Shown one piece after another: positions 58,391 to 64,000 of a DNA stretch of 64,000 nucleotides. Positions within the stretch are counted from its first letter, which is position 1. Each line of letters begins with the position of its first letter. The translations under genes and the position numbers were made by a program. The notes below the pieces were generated by a model. It worked only from the letters and a program-made list of their open reading frames with translations. It was not told where the DNA came from and did not search any database. Origin of the DNA: Oscillospiraceae bacterium (GTDB lineage: Bacteria; Bacillota; Clostridia; Oscillospirales; Ruminococcaceae); assembly GCA_021769525.1 (NCBI GenBank), contig JAETSQ010000001.1, positions 91,679 through 155,678 on the forward strand. Direction: 5' to 3'.

Positions 58391-59293
58391 TCACTTCCGG
58401 CTCTTCCGCCGGAGCCTTTGCCAGCGTCTGGAAGGCTTCAGGACCCCATCCATATTGGGGGACTGGGGATTCTGCTGGAGCTTCAGTATCTCCTCCTCGG
58501 TCATCATGTCCCCGGCGATCATGGACTTTTTCAGATTGCCGACACAGGCAAGGGTGTCATAGGCCTGATAGTCCCGGTCCCGGACGAACCAGCAGCTCCT
58601 GCCCTGCGGAGTGATGAGCCGAGTGTTGGCGGCGTTCTCCAGCTCCCAGGCGTCATAGACAGAAAGCCGCTGGAACCGCCACAGCTTATCACAGTCCACC
58701 ACGTAACTCGTCACCTGGCGAAGAAGAGCGTTCACATGGCCGAACCGCTGGGCGGTGTAATACAGGGAGATGGAGTAGTGGCGGCAGGTGAGAATGGTAT
58801 TCAAAAACAGGGGGTCGATGTTAGTCTTGAAGTTCCGGCTGTTCATCTGGACCGAGAACTCATCCCCCAGGACCAGGGTCACGGTGAGGACGTCATTCTC
58901 ATCGTCATACTTCCGGTTCAGCTCGGCGGCGAGCACCACCTGCTCCAGGGAGATAAACTCCTCGTAGGGGATGTTGAGGGCCACGTTGGAGATCACCTTG
59001 ATCCGCTGGGTCACCAGCTTCTGGCGCCGGGGACACCAGACCGTCCTGCCGTTGTACCGGTAGTAGGCGCCGGTCACCTTGTGGACGGCGGACAGGGTCT
59101 TCCCCTTGCCGAACAGGCCGGTATAGGCCACCAGTTCGCCGGAGGGACAGCGGTCAAAGCCATGACGCCGGAACCAGCGGATCAGATCCCGTCCCCCGGA
59201 CCAGAGCAGGGGGACCACATGGGAGCAGGCGCACCGGAAGGTGGGGAACATGACAAGGGCAAGGCCCAAAGCAAGCAGGAGAAGAACAGCCAT
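58391..59293 (-). CDS. Zot-like inovirus assembly ATPase (pI)
   Basis: A 300-residue P-loop protein. Walker A GLFGKGKT (59-66), Walker B LVLGDEFSVQM (139-150), and SLYYTAQRFGHVNALLRQVT are characteristic of phage morphogenesis proteins (Zonular-occludens-toxin-like). A single hydrophobic segment is at the N-terminus (4-16), in contrast to Ff and Vibrio pI in which it follows the ATPase. Such ATPases drive extrusion of the virion. Start after GGAGGTGATGGG. Confidence 0.88.
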   Translation of the reverse strand: MAVLLLLALGLALVMFPTFRCACSHVVPLLWSGGRDLIRWFRRHGFDRCPSGELVAYTGLFGKGKTLSAVHKVTGAYYRYNGRTVWCPRRQKLVTQRIKVISNVALNIPYEEFISLEQVVLAAELNRKYDDENDVLTVTLVLGDEFSVQMNSRNFKTNIDPLFLNTILTCRHYSISLYYTAQRFGHVNALLRQVTSYVVDCDKLWRFQRLSVYDAWELENAANTRLITPQGRSCWFVRDRDYQAYDTLACVGNLKKSMIAGDMMTEEEILKLQQNPQSPNMDGVLKPSRRWQRLRRKSRK

Positions 59294-59297
59294 CCCA

Positions 59298-59480
59298 TCA
59301 CCTCCAGCGCCAGGAGGCCAGGAAGACCTCCGCCAGGGAGCCAATGGCCCGGAATACACCGGAAACCAGGGCTACGCCCACCAGGACGGTGAGCAGGTAG
59401 GGGATAAGCTCCGCCAGATCAGCCGGGGGGACCGGGCTAAGGCCCATGATGCCGAAAAATTCGGCGACTACCGCAGCCAT
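59298..59480 (-). CDS. Small inovirus membrane protein
   Basis: A 60-residue protein MAAVVAEFFGIMGLSPVPPA followed by a single helix LIPYLLTVLVGVALVSGVF and a basic-aromatic tail FLASWRWR. AAAGGAGG CTTTTC precedes ATG. It ends four bases before zot. Size, helix and position are like minor coat or assembly proteins (pVI/pIX types), but there is no decisive similarity. Confidence 0.75.
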   Translation of the reverse strand: MAAVVAEFFGIMGLSPVPPADLAELIPYLLTVLVGVALVSGVFRAIGSLAEVFLASWRWR

Positions 59481-59944
59481 GAAAAGCCTCCTTTCAGCAT
59501 CCGGATGCAGGACTGCGCCACCAGGCACAAAAGCAGCAGGAGCAGCAGCCCCTCGGTGACGGTATAATCCGAAAAGGGTGTTGTGAACAGGGGCCGGGGC
59601 GGGGGCTCCTGCACGACCAGCACCGGGCCGGAATCCCGGTATTCCTCCCGGACCTCTTTCTTATCGGAAAAGTAATCGGCGCCCACATCTTCTCCCTCAG
59701 AAAAAGCGTCCCCGCTGATGACGATGACCGGGGCATCTCCAGGGGCAGAGACCTCCGGCGGCTCTGCCCCTGCGGGAGAGCTCGTCTCCTCCGATGTCAC
59801 CTCTAGTATCTCAGCTTCCGATGCAGGGGAATCTGTCTCATCCTGTACCTCGGAACCCTCCAAATCTCCTTCAGAGAGGTGGTCCGGGGCTGATCCCGAT
59901 AGTTCCGGCGTAAGGGCATCCTCCAAGATCTGCATATCATCCAA
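59468..59944 (-). CDS. Acidic C-terminally anchored phage protein
   Basis: A 158-residue protein: a highly acidic Ser/Pro/Glu-rich N-region of about 125 residues, then a helix GLLLLLLLCLVAQSCI and basic tail RMLKGGFSWLR. A TTG start after GAGGAGGTGTTTTTC is favoured; the GTG three codons earlier abuts the ribosome site. No signal peptide. Possibly a virion tip or assembly protein. Overlaps the next small gene by 13 bp. Confidence 0.7.
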   Translation of the reverse strand: MDDMQILEDALTPELSGSAPDHLSEGDLEGSEVQDETDSPASEAEILEVTSEETSSPAGAEPPEVSAPGDAPVIVISGDAFSEGEDVGADYFSDKKEVREEYRDSGPVLVVQEPPPRPLFTTPFSDYTVTEGLLLLLLLCLVAQSCIRMLKGGFSWLR

Positions 59945-60023
59945 GAAAAACACCTCCTCATGGTACGAAAGGATAAGGGGGCGGGTCCCCTGTGGGGGCC
60001 CTCGCTAGGCCCTGCAAAGGAGA

Positions 60024-60185
60024 CTAATCACCAAGAAACATCTCTTTTAGCACGAAAGCAACAATGCCCGCAACGGTATCAAACAGGAACACCTCCCAGA
60101 AGCTGAAGGTGAAGCCGTAGAGGGTGACCTGAAGGGAAAAGACCTCCTTTACCCACAGGAAAAGGGCAGAAATATCCGAGATCAT
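60024..60185 (-). CDS. Small hydrophobic inovirus protein
   Basis: A 53-residue protein MISDISALFLWVKEVFSLQV, then TLYGFTFSFWEVFLF, ending VAFVLKEMFLGD. The start overlaps the stop of the adsorption-protein gene (ATGA), showing translational coupling. Two amphipathic/hydrophobic stretches resemble pVI or other minor capsid/assembly proteins of inoviruses; exact role unknown. Confidence 0.75.
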   Translation of the reverse strand: MISDISALFLWVKEVFSLQVTLYGFTFSFWEVFLFDTVAGIVAFVLKEMFLGD

Positions 60186-61996
60186 CGTCTCACCGCCTTA
60201 ATGATCCCCACGAACACAACAGCCGCAAGGCCGAAGGTCAGCAGGGTAATCATCTCCTCCGGGATAAAGGGGAACACCGCCGCCAGAAAGGCCACAAAGC
60301 CGCTGAAAAGCTGGGGCAGCTCCTCGAATATCGCCAGGATGGTGCCGACCACGGCGGTCAGGCCGTCCAGGATGGTCTTGCCCAGAGCGATGAGGGCGTC
60401 CAGCAGCTTACTGACTACGGAGCCCAGCAGACCGGAGATACCGGAGACGGTGCCGCCGATCAGATCCCCCAGCTTGTCCCAAATGCTGCCGTCTCCTCCG
60501 GGGGTATCCGTGCCGCCGGAACCTCCGCCGCCGGAGGGAGGAGGACTGACACCGGAGGCCGTCTTGTACTGCTCCTTGCATCGGCTGCACTCGTAGATGG
60601 TGTAACCTTCCTGGAGCAGCTGGCCGGAATCGTTGTACTTGGTGGTGACGGACTGCAAGACCTGCCAATCGTGGCCCAGGGCCGGGATGGATTCCGACTT
60701 TGCCTCGCCGCACTTGGAGCAGGTATAAGGCTGACTGCCTGACTGCACACAGGTAGGCTCTATTTTATCCCCTGCCTGCCAGTCGTGTTCGCAGGCGGGT
60801 TTATCGCCGCCAACATCGTCCATAGCGTAGTAGATGTTGTAAACGATGTCCCCCTCGTTGATGACCACGTGCTCATCCCCGTAGGTGATGGTAACGGTGT
60901 TGTTGCTATCGGTGGTGACGGTGTAAGTACGGGAGGGGTAATCATAGGACCAGTCCGTAATTGGCTGCTGCTGCCCGGTGGCGGGGTTGTAGTAGTTGTT
61001 GGTGGTCTCGTTGACGATGGTGGAGTCCTTGATGATGGTGACCTGGCCCTGGTTGTCTACAATGGCGTAATCCCCCGTGATGGTGGTGGGGCGGGTGTCC
61101 GGGGCGTAAGTGCCATCAGTACCACTTATAGATTCCAATGGCTCGACCTTATAGGTTGGAGGATAAGCAACAACAGACATATAGGATATAGGACCAGATG
61201 GAGCCTTACTGCCCAAAAAAGTCGTAAGAGCAAGATGCCGAACAAATTTTCCGGCCGAATAAAAAGACCGATAACCTGGAGACTGCACAGAACCACTATA
61301 ATCGCTATAAAGAGCGCTTACAGTAGTACGATTACCAGAAACATCATCATAAGAAAGAGAAAAAGCAGGACCATCCAAAGATGTATAATAGCCATCAATC
61401 GGAACCGTAAAGCCGAAAGAAAACCAAAAACCAGGATATTGAAACGAAGAAGAACCACTACGTGGATAGACTAAAACAGAATTATCTGCGCAATTAAAAC
61501 GGTAAGAAAAAGAGGCCTCCCGCGATGTTTTGTCAGAATGCTCACAATAAACATAACCATATGTATTAGGTACAGGAACTTCTATGTAGTCGTGGGATAA
61601 TGTAACATACAGCGACCCATCCGAGTTATACCCTTGCGCTGGCAGTTTTGAGACCTCTTCTTCGTAGGCAGGCTCGGCAACTTCCCCAACCGATTTCCCG
61701 CAATTTTTGCAAATATTATAATAACCCAGTTTGCCGTTTATGGTAGTATATTGCACCTCAAAAATGTGACGGCCATTTCCGTCAGGACCAGAATTGGAGC
61801 AAATATCTTTATCAAGAAAACCGGTATACCAATAGCTGAAAGACTTTAAACTACCAACGGCCCAATCAAAAAATGATGGAGCAACAGCAGCGCCATCGAC
61901 AATTAAGCTGGGGTCAACCGCAAAAGCTGGTACAAAAGATACGGCGGCTATTGCAACCGCTAGAAAAACTGATATAATGGACTTGAACTTTCTCAT
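60182..61996 (-). CDS. pIII-like adsorption/minor coat protein
   Basis: A 604-residue exported protein. Signal peptide MRKFKSIISVFLAVAIAAVS...FVPAFA, then an approximately 280-residue unique N-domain, with CKNCGK, and a beta-rich stretch. A Cys/His region has CEHDWQAG, CSKCGEAKSESIPALGHDW and YECSRCKEQYK, motifs widespread in Gram-positive surface proteins. A Gly/Pro linker PPPSGGGGSGGTDTPGGDGS joins a C-terminal part with coiled amphipathic helices and a membrane anchor near residue 585. Such order (signal, receptor domain, glycine linker, C-anchor) matches pIII. The N-terminal two thirds are AT-rich compared with the GC-rich remainder. Confidence 0.85.
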   Translation of the reverse strand: MRKFKSIISVFLAVAIAAVSFVPAFAVDPSLIVDGAAVAPSFFDWAVGSLKSFSYWYTGFLDKDICSNSGPDGNGRHIFEVQYTTINGKLGYYNICKNCGKSVGEVAEPAYEEEVSKLPAQGYNSDGSLYVTLSHDYIEVPVPNTYGYVYCEHSDKTSREASFSYRFNCADNSVLVYPRSGSSSFQYPGFWFSFGFTVPIDGYYTSLDGPAFSLSYDDVSGNRTTVSALYSDYSGSVQSPGYRSFYSAGKFVRHLALTTFLGSKAPSGPISYMSVVAYPPTYKVEPLESISGTDGTYAPDTRPTTITGDYAIVDNQGQVTIIKDSTIVNETTNNYYNPATGQQQPITDWSYDYPSRTYTVTTDSNNTVTITYGDEHVVINEGDIVYNIYYAMDDVGGDKPACEHDWQAGDKIEPTCVQSGSQPYTCSKCGEAKSESIPALGHDWQVLQSVTTKYNDSGQLLQEGYTIYECSRCKEQYKTASGVSPPPSGGGGSGGTDTPGGDGSIWDKLGDLIGGTVSGISGLLGSVVSKLLDALIALGKTILDGLTAVVGTILAIFEELPQLFSGFVAFLAAVFPFIPEEMITLLTFGLAAVVFVGIIKAVRR

Positions 61997-62022
61997 CAAA
62001 TCACCACCTAGGAGGAATAGAC

Positions 62023-62259
62023 ATGAGTCCACCAACAACATCACCTATGTTAATATCACTGCTATTCTTTGTCGGAATAATCATCCTAATTGTGTATGTA
62101 CTGGCGTACCGCATCCCAAAGGCTCTTATTAAATACGCCATCCGGACGTACTTCGAGGAGAAGCGGCTGAATGACCTGATGTATGCGGCAAGGCCGGGCT
62201 CACAGCCTGCCTCCTCCGCCCCGGCGTATCAAACCGGCCAGCATGGCCCAGAGCGCTAG
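62023..62259 (+). CDS. Opposite-strand small membrane protein
   Basis: A 78-residue protein with AGGAGGAATAGAC before its ATG. One strong helix (LISLLFFVGIIILIVYVLAY), then a basic helix RIPKALIKYAIRTYFEEKRL and a polar tail. It runs against the structural genes and its last 60 bp overlap a 51-residue minus-strand gene. It lies in the same AT-rich block as the receptor domain. Could be an immunity or superinfection factor, but this is speculative. Confidence 0.6.
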   Translation: MSPPTTSPMLISLLFFVGIIILIVYVLAYRIPKALIKYAIRTYFEEKRLNDLMYAARPGSQPASSAPAYQTGQHGPER

Positions 62260-62355
62260 GAACAGCGGCAGGACCAAGAAAAAGCCCAGGGCAGGGATGC
62301 CGAAAAGGGCGTCCAGGGTGCTGCCAAACAGCCCCAGTATTTCATCCAGCCACAT
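62200..62355 (-). CDS. Very small hydrophobic inovirus protein
   Basis: A 51-residue protein MWLDEILGLFGSTLDALFGI, then PALGFFLVLPLFLALWAM and a basic RRGGGGR tail. GGGGGATGATGAT lies before the ATG. It is downstream of the coat gene in the structural operon, the usual place of pVII/pIX-like miniproteins. Confidence 0.65.
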   Translation of the reverse strand: MWLDEILGLFGSTLDALFGIPALGFFLVLPLFLALWAMLAGLIRRGGGGRL

Positions 62356-62448
62356 ATCATCATCCCCCAATGTGTATTACACTTTTTCTTCAGGTGCCTG
62401 CGGATCATCCGGCAGCACGACCCTGCTTTGTATTACAAAATAAGATCA

Positions 62449-62476
62449 CAGGGCGCAGGTTTTTGCCTGCGCCCTG
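62449..62476 (-). terminator. Hairpin after coat gene
   Basis: CAGGGCGCAGG and CCTGCGCCCTG arms, directly after the coat stop. A modest T-run is downstream on the minus strand, so it may give partial termination, which would raise coat protein over later genes as in Ff phages. Confidence 0.7.
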
Positions 62477-62484
62477 CCTTTGTG

Positions 62485-62742
62485 TCAGCCGCGGGATGCC
62501 CGTTTCACCTGGCGGAACGCATAAACACCTACACTCAGCAGGCTAGCCGCCAGGAACAGCGTCAGCAGAGGGTTGCTGGTCATCAGCTCCCAGACGCTGC
62601 CCAGCAGGCTGGTGAGGGTGGTCATAGCACCCAGAACGGCATCCATGCCGGTGGTCCCGGATGCGCCCGTCCCCTCGGTGGCGAAGGCGGTGACCGTCAT
62701 GGTCATACAGGCCAGAGCCGCAGCAAGCAGTTTCTTCGTCAT
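62485..62742 (-). CDS. Major coat protein (pVIII-like)
   Basis: An 85-residue precursor. Signal peptide MTKKLLAAALACMTMTVTAFA would be cut after Ala21. The mature 64 residues have a polar/amphipathic N-part (EGTGASGTTGMDAVLGAMTT), a membrane helix PLLTLFLAASLLSVGVYAF (about 58-76) and a basic C-terminus RQVKRASRG that can contact DNA. This architecture is the hallmark of filamentous phage coat proteins. Located between Rep and the pIII-like gene. Confidence 0.9.
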   Translation of the reverse strand: MTKKLLAAALACMTMTVTAFATEGTGASGTTGMDAVLGAMTTLTSLLGSVWELMTSNPLLTLFLAASLLSVGVYAFRQVKRASRG

Positions 62743-62760
62743 TGTGTAATACCTCCTTCC

Positions 62761-63729
62761 TCAAAGGCTGCCGCCTTCTCCCGGCGGCGGGGTCAAAAAG
62801 CCCTGGTCGGGGCTGTTTTGCAAAGTCTTATGTTCGGCAACCAGCCGGTCATATTTGGGATTGCGTCTGACTGACCTGCTGTACAGCTCATTCAAAAAAG
62901 TGGGCAGGCCCACGATCTGGATAAAGGCATCAATGGCGTTCCCCGCCTGGCGGATCACATACCGTTTGCAGCGGTCCAGGTTATATTCCAGGCCGGGGGA
63001 CCGGTAGATGCCAATGGCGTTGGCGTTGCAAAGGAAATTTGCCCAATAAGGCTTGAGGGGCCACCGCCAGCGGTTGGTGTCTTCCTCCATCGGTTCCACG
63101 AACCGGAGGTAATTCATCACCACACCGCAGTACGCTTCGCCGATGGTCTGCGGGAGCTGGGCGAAAGTCACTGCCCGGTCCCGCCTAAGCTGGAGTTCGC
63201 AGCGTATCCAATGTTCGCCGTCCGGGCAGTTCCGCTCCCTGGCTTTATCATAGATACGGATGAGGGTATCCGATTGAGGGGAGCCGATCTGCACCGTTTT
63301 GCCCTTGCTGCTTTCGATGATCTCCCAGTACTTCATGCAACTGATGTATTCCCGCTGCCGAACGTCCTGGATGATCTGGTCGATGTCCAGGGTCCCGGTA
63401 TGGTCATCATAGGCCACATCCAGGCGGGTGATGTTCAGGCCCTGCTGAAAGATCGCCTGAAAGAGGGCCTGCCATTTATCGCCTTCCAGGGTGGACAAGG
63501 TCTCAAAGGCCCGGCAGCCCTGGCCGGACATCTCACACCAGACGCCCATATCCCCGCGGCCATTAAAGTGGATGGAGATGGCATTAAAATACAGCCGCTC
63601 CTGGTAGCCCCTCGCTCCCTTTATGCGCTGCCAAGGCAATCTGGCCAGCCCCAAGAGAGCGGTCATGCGATAGGGGTCCTCCCATTTTGCGCTGAAAGAG
63701 AGCCAGTCATACAGGATAATATCATCCAT
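62761..63729 (-). CDS. Rolling-circle replication initiator (Rep_trans type)
   Basis: A 322-residue initiator: opening DDIILYDWLSFSAKW, then YFNAISIHFNGRGDMGVWCEMSG, the catalytic-core strand NITRLDVAYDDHTGTL and IGSPQSDTLIRIYDKA with the later RCELQLRRDRA. This order is that of the Rep_trans/RstA-like replication initiators in inoviruses and plasmids; the RLDVAYD Asp and the YDK Tyr are probable active-site residues. It nicks the double-strand origin and drives rolling-circle DNA production. Start after a GTCGGCT leader without a strong ribosome site, so translation may be coupled or weak. Confidence 0.88.
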   Translation of the reverse strand: MDDIILYDWLSFSAKWEDPYRMTALLGLARLPWQRIKGARGYQERLYFNAISIHFNGRGDMGVWCEMSGQGCRAFETLSTLEGDKWQALFQAIFQQGLNITRLDVAYDDHTGTLDIDQIIQDVRQREYISCMKYWEIIESSKGKTVQIGSPQSDTLIRIYDKARERNCPDGEHWIRCELQLRRDRAVTFAQLPQTIGEAYCGVVMNYLRFVEPMEEDTNRWRWPLKPYWANFLCNANAIGIYRSPGLEYNLDRCKRYVIRQAGNAIDAFIQIVGLPTFLNELYSRSVRRNPKYDRLVAEHKTLQNSPDQGFLTPPPGEGGSL

Positions 63730-63806
63730 AGCCGACCCCCTAATGTAGGTAGTACCCCCCTGTTAGCGGGGGGGGGGCACCGGGAAAGCGCCGCTTTCCC
63801 GGTCCA
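63730..63806. promoter_or_regulatory. Paired hairpins and candidate replication origin next to rep
   Basis: A stem ACCGGGAAAGC/GCTTTCCCGGT (63779-63803) is followed on the minus strand by CCCCCCCCCGCTAACAGGGGGG, which makes a second hairpin, then TACTACCTACATTAGGGGG. Two consecutive strong stems ahead of a rolling-circle rep are consistent with a double-strand origin, single-strand origin or packaging signal. The nick site is not identifiable with certainty. Confidence 0.45.
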
Positions 63807-63820
63807 TCAGGAGGACATTT

Positions 63821-64000
63821 TCAGCCGTCCAGAGCCACCATAATGACCCGCTGCTTGTCATCAAAGAAGAGTTTCACCCGGTCGCCGGGCTTCAGGTCCT
63901 TCCAGACCTCCGGGGAAACGCACCTCTTCTTCTCCGCCTTCAGGCCTGACGCCTCATAGTCCTCGGAGGTGTAGCTGCTCACCGGGGACAGCACATACAT
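63821..64000 (-). CDS. Small inovirus protein, start at window edge
   Basis: Fifty-nine residues are visible: MYVLSPVSSYTSEDYEASGL followed by a KAEKKRCVSPEVW region and DLKPGDRVKLFFDDKQRVIM to the stop. The strand-rich second half looks like an SH3-like or OB-like barrel; a single-stranded DNA-binding or regulatory role is conceivable given its place directly before rep. The ATG is the last base triplet of the window, so the true start could be further upstream. Confidence 0.6.
   Translation of the reverse strand: MYVLSPVSSYTSEDYEASGLKAEKKRCVSPEVWKDLKPGDRVKLFFDDKQRVIMVALDG

Larger units (their letters stand above)
56618..64000. mobile_element. Integrated filamentous phage (inovirus) with IS30-type transposase; right end beyond window
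   Basis: Between the host-like gene ending at 56450 and the window edge lie RHH-like protein, IS30 transposase, small Cys-rich protein, Zot-like ATPase, small membrane proteins, acidic TM protein, pIII-like adsorption protein, hydrophobic miniproteins, signal-peptide coat protein, Rep_trans initiator and a short protein. Average GC is lower than the host. The structural genes are on one strand in inovirus order and the regulator/transposase on the other, converging at 58.2 kb. Exact borders, target duplications and the second end cannot be seen. Confidence 0.85.

Overview
The window looks like a chromosomal segment of a high-GC, spore-forming member of the Firmicutes, most likely an Oscillospiraceae-type gut clostridium (Flavonifractor, Lawsonibacter or Intestinimonas relatives). 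Reasons: strongly G/C-ending codon use, sporulation genes (yqfC, yqfD, ylbJ), Gram-positive style -35/-10 promoters with strong AGGAGG ribosome sites, a tryptophan T-box leader and an Oscillospiraceae-like dnaX-ybaB-recR cluster with an SRP RNA. The genus is inferred from style and content only.

Layout. 1-3.5 kb: a PadR/DUF2812 pair with operators over its promoter, a Ca2+/cation antiporter and a YitT membrane protein with a small leader peptide and hairpin. 3.8-7.5 kb: a three-gene operon (PPC-domain protein, CoA-disulfide-reductase-like flavoprotein, DapA-family aldolase) divergent from a Crp-family regulator. 7.8-13 kb: a complete Liv branched-chain amino-acid ABC transporter with an extra small gene. 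13-20.5 kb: a cell-wall and sporulation block (degenerate P-loop protein, GHL10-amidase, ylbJ, yqfC, yqfD). 20.6-28.1 kb: a ROK-regulated sugar-type locus (Pgi-like isomerase, TauT/SsuC-type ABC transporter, Gfo/Idh/MocA dehydrogenase, TIM-barrel epimerase). 28-38 kb: Apt-like transferase, ApbE, recR, ybaB, dnaX, SRP RNA, HD hydrolase and a DHHW/MBOAT O-acylation pair. 38-52.9 kb: malic enzyme, fumarase, cytidine deaminase, NagD-like phosphatase, MntP, GNAT, NagA-like protein, aldose epimerase, tRNA-Pro, PlsC, a CmpB-family membrane protein, a MATE exporter and a GMP synthase with a collapsed glutaminase domain. 52.9-56.1 kb: a Trp T-box-controlled trpXYZ importer.

56.6-64.0 kb (running off the right edge) is the most exciting part: an integrated filamentous phage (inovirus) of a Gram-positive host. 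Rolling-circle Rep, a signal-peptide-bearing coat protein, several very small membrane proteins, a large pIII-like adsorption protein and a Zot-like assembly ATPase lie on one strand. A ribbon-helix-helix-like protein and an IS30-family DDE transposase lie on the other, suggesting an inovirus that integrates with a transposase. The receptor-binding half of the pIII-like gene and a neighbouring opposite-strand gene are conspicuously AT-rich, as if swapped in as a cassette.

Other points of note are a 64-bp perfect palindrome that swallows the 3' end of tRNA-Pro, two families of interspersed hairpin repeats, and ROK operators shared by two promoters. Several proteins have altered catalytic motifs (GMP synthase, a NagA-like protein, a double P-loop protein).
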